A stretch of DNA of 7,213 nucleotides from Oxalobacteraceae bacterium UBA5157. Its GTDB lineage: Bacteria > Pseudomonadota > Gammaproteobacteria > Burkholderiales > Burkholderiaceae_D. Shown here piece after piece: positions 1-5,119 of this stretch (position 1 is the stretch's first letter; each line of letters begins with the position of its first letter). Made by a program: the position numbers and the translations under genes. A model generated the notes under the pieces. That model had not been told where the DNA came from, did not search any database, and was given only the letters and a program-made list of their open reading frames with translations. The DNA lies in assembly GCA_002415335.1 (NCBI GenBank), contig DHXL01000324.1:11939-19151 (forward strand). Direction: 5' to 3'.

Positions 1-23
1 GCCAGCACCTGATGACGCCGGAA

Positions 24-38
24 CCGCGCCATGCGCGG
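24..38 (+). terminator. GC-rich hairpin, possible weak terminator of an upstream gene
   Basis: The arms CCGCGC (24-29) and GCGCGG (33-38) are perfect reverse complements around a CAT loop. AATTATTC follows, which is A/T-rich but not a proper T tract. It could be the terminator of a gene ending left of the window, or just a dyad in the regulator's upstream region. One frame stops at 10-12 and another at 55-57, so a short gene tail left of the hairpin is possible but cannot be shown. Confidence 0.3.
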
Positions 39-51
39 AATTATTCACGCA

Positions 52-76
52 CCGATTGATATCTCTCAAGCTAGCG
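52..76 (+). promoter_or_regulatory. FNR/Anr-like box, copy 1 of a 25-bp element, upstream of the LuxR-type regulator
   Basis: The core TTGAT-ATCT-CTCAA (56-69) matches 9 of the 10 defined bases of the FNR/Anr consensus TTGAT-N4-ATCAA. The surrounding 25 bp match 1160-1184, in front of csgE, at 21 of 25 positions, so the conservation extends beyond the core. The box centre is at 62.5. A class II FNR promoter would put its -10 hexamer near 92, where TAGGCT (91-96) keeps the key T, A and final T. The repeat is seen directly. Binding by an FNR-family protein is inferred, and the LuxR-type regulator itself could be the binder instead. Confidence 0.5.
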
Positions 77-92
77 TTGGGAGGGTGACGTA

Positions 93-113
93 GGCTCTGT
101 CAGACCCAGAGCC
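93..113. promoter_or_regulatory. Perfect 7-bp inverted repeat before the regulator gene
   Basis: GGCTCTG (93-99) and CAGAGCC (107-113) pair perfectly around a 7-nt loop, 17 nt before the ATG. No T run follows on either strand, so it is not an intrinsic terminator. It may be an operator dyad or a 5'-leader hairpin that limits translation of the regulator, whose ribosome binding site is weak. No match to a known operator is recognised. Confidence 0.35.
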
Positions 114-130
114 AAAATAAGAAATATCCA

Positions 131-1093
131 ATGCTGGCATTCTCCAGAACAATAGCGGAAATATATGACGCGTCGGTCAGCCTTGCGCCGCTCGACTTTC
201 CTGCTGAAGCGATCAGAGCGCTTCGACGCATATTCATCTTCGACTCCTGCATTTTGGCGAGTGGAAACGTGACATTCAAAGACAATGCGAATTTTATTTT
301 GAGTCGAGCGCACGTTCACGGACGCGACCCAATCCTGCTCGACGATTACGCACAGATTTCTGCCAGCGATCCGGTCACCCAGGCACTCGTCGTTGGCCTC
401 GATGCACCCATCAGGCGTTCCTGTTTCGATTACTACAAATTTCTGAAAAGACCTGAACTGCTGGCGTTCAGGAAGCAATATGAACTTAAGCAACTGCTCC
501 TGTTCGGACACACTCACACAAACTCTTTTCCGACGCGGCTGCTTGCCCTCTATCGCGGCACAGACAGTGCATTCACTGAGCACGACCTTGGCTTGATGCA
601 TGCGCTCTGGCCACATCTGGCGCGTGCGATCGCCCACAACCTGCAGCAGTTCCTTGCTGCAAGCCTGCCAAAGACAGCGGGTTCGGGCTTCGCTCTGATG
701 AACAAGAATGGAAACATGGAAGTTCCAAGCCTATCATTTGAAGCCATGGTAAAAAAGGAGTGGGCAACGCTTTCCACGCCAGTTATCCCCCGCCCTGCGT
801 GGTCCGCTTTGCTGCGTGACGGCATCTACGAAGGTAGGCTGGTGAGGTTCAAGGCGTCCATGACGTCAGGACTTATTTTGTGTATGGCGGAGCAACGGAG
901 CGTACTTGACCGGCTCAGTCCGTCTCAAAGAGACGTCGCGGCCCACTTCGCAAGCGGTCTCGACTACAGGAAGATCTCTTCAAAGATTGGGATAGCCCCC
1001 AATACGGTACGAAATCATATTTCAAAGATCTACGAGAAACTGGACGTTCACGACAAAGTCTCCCTGAGCCTTCTGCTGCGCGAACGGATGTGA
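131..1093 (+). CDS. LuxR/GerE-type HTH transcriptional regulator, probable regulator of the curli operon
   Basis: This 320-aa protein has a clear C-terminal LuxR/GerE helix-turn-helix at about residues 262-317. It opens with LSPSQRDVAAHFASG, and the recognition helix region is IAPNTVRNHISKIYEKL, as in the NarL/FixJ/LuxR families. Residues 1-255 form a sensor-like region. FTEHDLGLMHALWPHLARAI (148-167) resembles the last part of GAF-like or autoinducer-type domains in orphan LuxR regulators. No receiver aspartate pattern, membrane segment or signal peptide is visible. CsgD of E. coli is about 216 aa with a receiver-like N-terminus, so this is not a CsgD orthologue, although its place upstream of csgEFG suggests the same job. 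Only a weak, A-rich ribosome binding site precedes the ATG. The ligand is unknown. Confidence 0.85.
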   Translation: MLAFSRTIAEIYDASVSLAPLDFPAEAIRALRRIFIFDSCILASGNVTFKDNANFILSRAHVHGRDPILLDDYAQISASDPVTQALVVGLDAPIRRSCFDYYKFLKRPELLAFRKQYELKQLLLFGHTHTNSFPTRLLALYRGTDSAFTEHDLGLMHALWPHLARAIAHNLQQFLAASLPKTAGSGFALMNKNGNMEVPSLSFEAMVKKEWATLSTPVIPRPAWSALLRDGIYEGRLVRFKASMTSGLILCMAEQRSVLDRLSPSQRDVAAHFASGLDYRKISSKIGIAPNTVRNHISKIYEKLDVHDKVSLSLLLRERM

Positions 1094-1159
1094 CACCCTT
1101 CGTTTCGGAACCCTTCGCTGAAGATGTGGTTGCGCAGTGTCGCGATTCAATTGTGCGTC

Positions 1160-1184
1160 CCGATTGATTTCGCTCAAGCGTGCG
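1160..1184 (+). promoter_or_regulatory. FNR/Anr-like box, copy 2 of the 25-bp element, upstream of csgE
   Basis: The core TTGAT-TTCG-CTCAA (1164-1177) has the same 9/10 match to the FNR/Anr consensus as the copy at 52-76, and the two differ at only 4 of 25 positions. It lies in the non-coding gap between the regulator and the curli operon, 176 nt before csgE. No convincing -10 hexamer sits at class II spacing, so the start of transcription cannot be placed. It may act from a class I position or as the operator of the neighbouring regulator. Confidence 0.5.
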
Positions 1185-1195
1185 CCGCCCCGAGC

Positions 1196-1211
1196 TAGTG
1201 CATCTGCACTA
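1196..1211. promoter_or_regulatory. Perfect 16-bp palindrome, candidate operator of the curli operon
   Basis: TAGTGCA (1196-1202) and TGCACTA (1205-1211) are perfect reverse complements separated by only TC. The arms are too close to form a good RNA hairpin, so a DNA site for a dimeric protein is the likelier reading. It starts 11 bp after the FNR-like element and precedes csgE by 149 nt. LuxR-type regulators bind dyads of about this size, which makes the product of the gene at 131-1093 a candidate binder. That link is inferred. Confidence 0.4.
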
Positions 1212-1312
1212 AAGGTACGCACCGTTCACCAAGTACGCTTCAACCTGTCGGCGTGATCGAAACGGTTTGTATCGACGCATCCGGTGATCCAGAGATTTTT
1301 CGAATATGTTGC

Positions 1313-1336
1313 CGCGGCATGTCGTGACAGGCCGCG
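1313..1336 (+). promoter_or_regulatory. Hairpin in the csgE leader
   Basis: CGCGGC (1313-1318) pairs with GCCGCG (1331-1336). The stem continues past an A/G mismatch with TGT and ACA closing on a CGTG loop. The hairpin ends 24 nt before the csgE ATG and leaves the ribosome binding site GGGGA (1350-1354) free. No T tract follows. It could stabilise the message or tune its translation, and no known riboswitch or sRNA is recognised. Confidence 0.3.
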
Positions 1337-1360
1337 TGCCATACGCCATGGGGATAGTCA

Positions 1361-1807
1361 ATGAGGTCGTCGCAAGAGTTATTGGTGATGGTGGTCTGCG
1401 CCATGAGTGTGTCGGTCGTCTGGGCCGGGGACGAACGCGCGGGACTGAAAGTTCCCGATTTGAATGGAGGAGGTCCGCAGGAACCATACGGCGGTGTGGT
1501 AGTGGATCAGACAGTCACTGTGTTCGGGCATGCGTTTTACCAATATTTCGTTTCGCTGTGGCGAGACCAACCATTGGGCGACCGCTATGCGATTTCCATT
1601 CATGAACGTGCGACGGCGCGTTATGGCAGTCAGGTATGGGTCGAGTATGCGCAACGGCGCATGTTCCAGGCGTTCGTGCCGCCTTCGAATGCTGCAATCC
1701 GCGCAGCTAGTGGTAGGGCAGTGGCTATCGTTTACCAAAACATCATGGACACCGATGTTCAACGGCTGCTGTTTCACGACGCCGATCTTGCAGCTGACGA
1801 AATGTAA
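1361..1807 (+). CDS. csgE: CsgE, periplasmic adaptor of curli secretion
   Basis: CsgE forms a cap under the CsgG pore and directs curlin subunits into it. The 148-aa product has a signal peptide ending about VSVVWA (residues 17-22). It also has the family's hallmark stretches: GHAFYQYFVSLW (56-67; E. coli GQNFYEFFSDKW), HERATARYGSQVWVEY (81-96; E. coli NERPSARWGSWITITV), FQAFVPP (102-108), and the end DADLAADEM (E. coli TGDLAHDEF). Residues 23-45 form a Gly/Pro-rich linker that seems longer than in E. coli. The start at 1361 has GGGGA six bases upstream. The next in-frame ATG, at 1388, would leave too short a signal sequence with no basic residue. It is the first gene of the csgEFG-curlin run, with csgF 18 nt downstream. 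Confidence 0.94.
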   Translation: MRSSQELLVMVVCAMSVSVVWAGDERAGLKVPDLNGGGPQEPYGGVVVDQTVTVFGHAFYQYFVSLWRDQPLGDRYAISIHERATARYGSQVWVEYAQRRMFQAFVPPSNAAIRAASGRAVAIVYQNIMDTDVQRLLFHDADLAADEM

Positions 1808-1825
1808 AGAAAAGGGAGACTCACA

Positions 1826-2272
1826 ATGCATCCACAACCGATGGCCAGCGGGTCAGGCAAGGCGTTTGTTGCCACGCTCATCCTGGCAAGCGTGCTTGGC
1901 CATGCCGTGGCCACAGAACTAGTGTACGTGCCGGTGAATCCGTCATTTGGCGGCAATCCTATCAATGGCTCGATCCTCTTGAACTCCGCCCAGGCGACAA
2001 ACAGGCACACGGCCCCTGGCACCGGGTCTTCACCAGGGTTTACGCAACAGACACCTCTACAGCAATTCAACGACATGCTGGAGCGCTCGATTCTGAACCA
2101 GATTGCGTCCAGCGCCGCATCGAAGGTTTCAGCCGGAGGCAAGCTTGTTCCGGGCACCGTGGAAACGGCCAACTTCACCATCACCATCGCCGATCTTGGC
2201 GGTGGATTGCTGCAAGTGACCACTACCGATAAGGCGACCGGCGTTTCCACTTCTTTTCAGGTGGGCCAATGA
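1826..2272 (+). CDS. csgF: CsgF, curli assembly factor coupling the CsgG pore to nucleation
   Basis: In E. coli, CsgF binds CsgG with its mature N-terminus inside the pore and reaches the cell surface to help CsgB nucleate fibres. This 148-aa product has a signal peptide with likely cleavage after AVA (27-29). The pore-binding signature NPSFGGNP (38-45) and LLNSAQA (51-57) closely match E. coli NPNFGGNP and LLNSAQA. A Thr/Gly/Pro-rich linker (60-75) leads to a helix-forming stretch (FNDMLERSILNQI, 81-93) and a C-terminal beta region (116-147) like the family's. The position equal to E. coli mature Asn17, which lines a second constriction, is Ile46. AAGGGAG (1812-1818) gives a strong ribosome site. 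Its stop overlaps the csgG start as ATGA, suggesting translational coupling. Confidence 0.94.
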   Translation: MHPQPMASGSGKAFVATLILASVLGHAVATELVYVPVNPSFGGNPINGSILLNSAQATNRHTAPGTGSSPGFTQQTPLQQFNDMLERSILNQIASSAASKVSAGGKLVPGTVETANFTITIADLGGGLLQVTTTDKATGVSTSFQVGQ

Positions 2273-3204
2273 GAACGCCGCGTTCTTTGAATCATTGCAT
2301 GCTTGCACGATTCTGCCATTTCATCGGTGCGCTTGCTTTGGCCGGCACGCTACTTGCGGGTTGCGCCACACCGGATCTGCCACGTGACGCAAAGCGCGCC
2401 GCGACACTGACCCCGGCTACCCCAATCACACGTGACTTGTTGAGACTCCCCGCACCAAAGGGCAAGGTGATCGCCGCGGTGTATGGCTTTCGCGATCAGA
2501 CAGGTCAGTACAAGGCCGCACCCGACAGCTCTTTTTCAACGTCTGTCACGCAGGGTGCTGCGGCAATCCTGATCAAGGCATTAAAGGATTCAGGCTGGTT
2601 CACGCCGGTCGAACGCGAAAATCTGCAGGACCTTCTCACCGAGCGCAAGATCGTTCGGGCACTGGAACCGGTGCGGGCGAACGGCGCGCTGCCGGTGAAT
2701 TTCCCGGCATTGCTACCGGCGTCGATTTTGATTGAGGGCGGGGTCATCGCATATGAAAGCAACGTACGCACCGGTGGCGCTGCGGCACGTTACCTCGGCA
2801 TTGGTCTGTCCACCCAGTACCGCGTCGATCAGGTGACGGTCAACCTGCGCAGTATCGATATCCGTGGCGGTCAGGTATTGCACAGCATCTCCACGACCAA
2901 GACCATTTATTCATATGAAATCCATCCGAGCGTCTTCAAGTTCGTGAACTTCAAGGACCTGGTGGAACTTGAGGCAGGTGTGACCCGCAACGAGCCAGCG
3001 CAACTGTGCGTGAAGGACGCCATTGAAGCGGCCGTCGTGCATTTGGTGGTGCAGGGCTTGAAAGACCGTACCTGGGCGCTGAAGGACGACAAGGACTGGA
3101 CCTTGCCAATCGTGCAGAACTATCTGCGCCAGGAGAACGACTACGCCACGTCTCGTACCGAAATGTCCGATAAATCCGAGCCAGCTGACGCCACCGCGCG
3201 CTGA
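2269..3204 (+). CDS. csgG: CsgG, outer-membrane lipoprotein pore of the curli secretion system
   Basis: CsgG forms a nonameric outer-membrane channel for unfolded curlins. The 311-aa product has a lipobox LLAGC with the acylated Cys at 32. Family blocks follow in order: LPAPKGK (60-66), the constriction region Q80-V93, ALKDSGWFTPVER (104-116), LLTERKIVRA (122-131), IEGGVIAYESNVRTGGAAAR (155-174), YLGIG (175-179), QVTVNLR (188-194), KTIYSYE (211-217), and NEPAQLCVKDAIE (241-253). The whole aligns almost without gaps to E. coli CsgG as I recall it, apart from a longer N-terminus and a polar C-terminal tail of some 20 residues. At the constriction, mature Tyr51 and Asn55 of E. coli correspond to Ala84 and Ser88, while Phe56 is kept (Phe89). 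AGGTGG precedes the chosen ATG. An internal ATG at 2299 would also leave a lipoprotein signal but has no ribosome site. Confidence 0.97.
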   Translation: MRTPRSLNHCMLARFCHFIGALALAGTLLAGCATPDLPRDAKRAATLTPATPITRDLLRLPAPKGKVIAAVYGFRDQTGQYKAAPDSSFSTSVTQGAAAILIKALKDSGWFTPVERENLQDLLTERKIVRALEPVRANGALPVNFPALLPASILIEGGVIAYESNVRTGGAAARYLGIGLSTQYRVDQVTVNLRSIDIRGGQVLHSISTTKTIYSYEIHPSVFKFVNFKDLVELEAGVTRNEPAQLCVKDAIEAAVVHLVVQGLKDRTWALKDDKDWTLPIVQNYLRQENDYATSRTEMSDKSEPADATAR

Positions 3205-3235
3205 TCATTTGTCCCGATGCCATACCCGTGAATTG

Positions 3236-3243
3236 AAGGGGAG
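3236..3243 (+). promoter_or_regulatory. Ribosome binding site that sets the start of the CsgB-like gene
   Basis: AAGGGGAG lies 4 nt before the ATG at 3248 and fits that start. A longer reading from a TTG at 3209 would place charged and Cys residues before the signal peptide and has no such site, so it is not used. Confidence 0.75.
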
Positions 3244-3247
3244 TGCC

Positions 3248-3766
3248 ATGAAGACTTTGCGTTATGCGGTGCCGCTGCTCGCACTGCTGTTCACAGGATT
3301 GCCTGCACACGCCGCCGATCTGGCGCCATCAGCGGAATTGCCGCCTTCAGAACTCCAAATAGTCACTGACGGCAATGTCTTTGCGGAAGTATCCCAAGAT
3401 GGCAATGGCAACGATGCGCGGCTGGGACAGCAGGGATCGATGTTGTACGGTCGGGTCTCGCAGATCGGCAGCAACAATCAACTGAGCGCGTCGCAGAGCG
3501 GCAGTTTCAACTACATCGGCGCGCGTCAAAGTGGCGAGAGCAACGTAGCAGCGCTGGCACAGCTCGGTGGCAAGAACGAGATCAGCCTTATTCAGCAAGG
3601 TGTCAGCAATGCCGCCTTTGTGACGCAAAACGGGAACTTCAATCGCGCCCAGGTCGAGCAAACCGGCAATTTCAATCGTGCCGACATTCAGCAGTACGCA
3701 ACAGCTTCCAGTGCCGTGGTGCGTCAGTACGGCGACCGCAACCTGGCAACGGTGATCCAATATTAG
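3248..3766 (+). CDS. csgB: CsgB-like curlin repeat protein, probable minor subunit or nucleator
   Basis: This is a secreted curlin of 172 aa. A signal peptide (MKTLRYAVPLLALLFTG...) probably ends after AHA (20-22). A non-repeat spacer (23-42) follows, then one lead strand (43-50) and eleven uninterrupted 11-residue units (51-171) of the pattern x-G-x-x-N-x-A-x-x-x-Q, the beta-solenoid strands of curlin repeats. It is richer in Arg and Lys than the larger curlin downstream and comes first of the two, as csgB does in E. coli, so I call it the nucleator. Against this, it ends in VIQY, more like CsgA's aromatic end than CsgB's basic one. It starts 43 nt after csgG and is probably in the same transcript. 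The curlin call is secure; the choice of B over A is not. Confidence 0.72.
   Translation: MKTLRYAVPLLALLFTGLPAHAADLAPSAELPPSELQIVTDGNVFAEVSQDGNGNDARLGQQGSMLYGRVSQIGSNNQLSASQSGSFNYIGARQSGESNVAALAQLGGKNEISLIQQGVSNAAFVTQNGNFNRAQVEQTGNFNRADIQQYATASSAVVRQYGDRNLATVIQY
3398..3760 (+). repeat. Eleven tandem 33-bp curlin units in the CsgB-like gene
   Basis: Eleven consecutive 11-residue units all end in Gln with no insertion or deletion: DGNGNDARLGQ, QGSMLYGRVSQ, IGSNNQLSASQ, SGSFNYIGARQ, SGESNVAALAQ, LGGKNEISLIQ, QGVSNAAFVTQ, NGNFNRAQVEQ, TGNFNRADIQQ, YATASSAVVRQ and YGDRNLATVIQ. The tenth lacks the Gly and Asn. The DNA of the units has diverged, so these are old protein-level repeats and not recent duplications. 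Confidence 0.9.
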
Positions 3767-3805
3767 GGGCCGTTGGATCGCGGCTTTTTCTGCGCCCCCA
3801 TTTTT
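3766..3805 (+). terminator. Weak stem and T run between the two curlin genes, possible attenuator
   Basis: GGGGC (3766-3770, starting at the last base of the csgB stop) can pair with GCCCC (3794-3798), followed by CA and five T (3801-3805). The stem is short and the loop long (23 nt), so it would be leaky at best. If real, it would alter the ratio of the two curlins. The ribosome site GGAGA (3809-3813) of the next gene follows directly. Confidence 0.22.
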
Positions 3806-3819
3806 CTTGGAGAATAAGA

Positions 3820-4848
3820 ATGAAACATCAGCTTTCCGCGATTGCCCTGGGCATTGTCTTAGCCTATGGCGCCGGTTCGGCATTGGCCTACGATACGACC
3901 ACGGTGACCCAAGGCGGCAGTGGCAATACGGCTTCCGCCAGCCAGATCGGCAATAACGCACCAGACGATGGCGGCGCCGTCATCACTATCAACCAAGGAG
4001 GCAATTCCAATACGGCATCCGTGTCTCAAACCGGCATCACCAGCTACGGCCACGGCAATGTGTATGAAGCGGGTAACTCGAACGCTGTCGCCATTGCACA
4101 AACCAATGATTATCGCACCGGCGCTGATGTGCAGGATTGGGGTAACAACAACGTTACCACCGTTACGCAGACCAATGTCAGCGGTGGCGCAGCCGGCGCC
4201 TATCAAAATGGCAGCAACAGTACCGCCTCGATTTACCAGCACGACGGCAGCAGCCTCAGTGCAATGATTAACGCTGTCTCGCCTTGGGGTGGTCATGGTG
4301 CTTACAACACCTCGGCCATTACCCAGACCGGTAACGATCAAAATGCGACTATTGAGCAAGCAAATGGCGTATGGCCGGGCACGGCATCGATCGGAAGCCT
4401 GGCTGCAATTGATCAATCCGGTGGTTTCGATGACGCAACTATCACCCAGCCTGGCAGCTACAATACCGCCTATGTGACGCAAGTTGGCAATGGAGGGAGT
4501 GCCCCTGCCAAGAACACAGCGACGGTGAACCAACCCGGCGATGCTAATTTTGCCAACGTGTCCCAGGTCGGCAGTAGCCTGATGGCCGACGTCGAGCAGT
4601 CTGGAAGCCACAACACTGCCTACTCGACCCAAACCGGCCCGACTGGCGATGTCAGCATCACGCAGTCCCTGGACTGGAACCAGGCATACGTGACGCAAAT
4701 CAATTATGGTTCTGGACTTAATACCGCCGGCGTCCTGCAATCCGGTTCTAGCAACCTTGCCAACGTGACCCAGAACGGCAATAGCTTCACCGCAAGCGTG
4801 GCACAAGGTGGTAACGGCAACGTGGCAACTGTGTGGCAGCATTTCTGA
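3820..4848 (+). CDS. csgA: Large CsgA-like curlin, probable major fibre subunit
   Basis: This secreted 342-aa amyloid subunit is roughly twice the size of E. coli CsgA (about 151 aa). The signal peptide MKHQLSAIALGIVLAYGAGS ends with ALA (21-23). From residue 26 to 340 the protein is built of strands ending in Gln, such as GGNSNTASVSQ, PGSYNTAYVTQ and SGSSNLANVTQ, with the curlin x-G-x-x-N-x-A-x-V-x-Q pattern. I count about 21 units after the lead strand, against five 22-residue repeats (ten strands) in E. coli. Several units carry insertions. The mature chain has only one Arg (99) and one Lys (231) but many Asp, so it is strongly acidic. It ends in VWQHF, aromatic like CsgA. GGAGA (3809-3813) is the ribosome site. 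A strong terminator follows, so it is the last gene of the operon. Confidence 0.8.
   Translation: MKHQLSAIALGIVLAYGAGSALAYDTTTVTQGGSGNTASASQIGNNAPDDGGAVITINQGGNSNTASVSQTGITSYGHGNVYEAGNSNAVAIAQTNDYRTGADVQDWGNNNVTTVTQTNVSGGAAGAYQNGSNSTASIYQHDGSSLSAMINAVSPWGGHGAYNTSAITQTGNDQNATIEQANGVWPGTASIGSLAAIDQSGGFDDATITQPGSYNTAYVTQVGNGGSAPAKNTATVNQPGDANFANVSQVGSSLMADVEQSGSHNTAYSTQTGPTGDVSITQSLDWNQAYVTQINYGSGLNTAGVLQSGSSNLANVTQNGNSFTASVAQGGNGNVATVWQHF
3913..4839 (+). repeat. Curlin repeat array of about 21 strands with insertions
   Basis: The units end at Gln 42, 59, 70, 94, 117, 140, 169, 180, 199, 210, 221, 238, 249, 260, 271, 282, 293, 307, 318, 329 and 340. Exact 11-residue spacing holds in the blocks 199-221, 238-293 and 307-340. 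The N-terminal half has long units (17, 24, 23, 23, 29 and 19 residues) that include loops or degenerate strands such as TNVSGGAAGAYQ. The C-terminal half is therefore the regular solenoid and the N-terminal half is irregular. Confidence 0.85.
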
Positions 4849-4882
4849 GCCATCATTTGATTGCTGAGTGACGCGTTGTGCG

Positions 4883-4910
4883 GGTGGGCGGACGGTCGCC
4901 CACCTCTTTT
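4883..4910 (+). terminator. Intrinsic terminator of the curli operon
   Basis: GGTGGGCG (4883-4890) and CGCCCACC (4897-4904) form a perfect 8-bp GC-rich stem with the loop GACGGT, followed at once by TCTTTT. It lies 34 nt after the stop of the large curlin, and no gene lies between it and the moaA promoter. Confidence 0.88.
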
Positions 4911-4943
4911 GTAATGGTGAATCGAACCGCACAAACGGAGATG

Positions 4944-5096
4944 CTTGCCGGTACAGACTGGCAAGTGTGGCTTGACACCAAGCTTCCATCACCCCTATGT
5001 CAGAAGTGCCAAGTATATGAACCCAGCCACCGCATTGGTGTGATTCAAGGCGGCGAGAGCGGTGGTACTTGGTCAACAACTAGTCCGAAATGACTA
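4944..5096. other. Gene-free stretch rich in inverted repeats
   Basis: From the operon terminator to the moaA promoter no coding region is convincing, but four dyads follow one another. CTTGCC/GGCAAG lies at 4944-4949 and 4960-4965. GCTTG/CAAGC lies at 4970-4974 and 4979-4983. A compound stem spans 5009-5072: CCAAGTA (5009-5015) with TACTTGG (5066-5072), and inside it CCACCGC (5027-5033) with GCGGTGG (5059-5065). The 3' arms of the compound stem touch, and the 5' arms are split by an 11-nt bulge. TAGTC/GACTA lies at 5081-5085 and 5092-5096. The compound stem gives 14 perfect pairs. It could be a structured RNA, a mobile-element end or a protein-binding region. It lies upstream of the moaA promoter proposed here, which argues against a moaA leader riboswitch unless another promoter exists. 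Confidence 0.4.
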
Positions 5097-5119
5097 CCCG
5101 CGCTAGCCTGTCATGCCGA

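Noticed and set aside
1..89. Open frame at the left edge that could be the tail of an upstream gene.
   Set aside because: All three + frames are short here and none shows recognisable sequence; there is not enough to support a gene.
1306..1605. A + strand frame overlapping the start of csgE in another reading frame.
   Set aside because: It is Arg/Gly-rich with no family features and conflicts with csgE, which has signal peptide and family motifs.
3209..3247. Extended TTG start for the CsgB-like gene.
   Set aside because: The added 13 residues would precede the signal peptide, and the strong ribosome site points to the ATG at 3248.
3347..3961. A 204-codon - strand frame across the CsgB-like gene.
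   Set aside because: This is the mirror of the curlin repeats for the same reason, and it runs through the intergenic gap and into the next gene.
5035..5048. FNR-like sequence TTGGT-GTGA-TTCAA upstream of moaA.
   Set aside because: It matches only 8 of 10 positions, lies within the compound stem, and is more than 100 bp upstream of the likely moaA start. Too weak to call.
3859..5079. A 406-codon open frame on the - strand covering the whole large curlin gene and its downstream region.
   Set aside because: Gln/Asn/Thr/Gly-rich curlin repeats read backwards rarely give stops, so a long antisense frame is expected. It has no recognisable domain, and the + strand gene has a signal peptide, ribosome site and clear family match.
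4878..5093. A 71-codon + strand frame after the curli operon.
   Set aside because: It begins inside the terminator hairpin, has no ribosome site and resembles no known protein.
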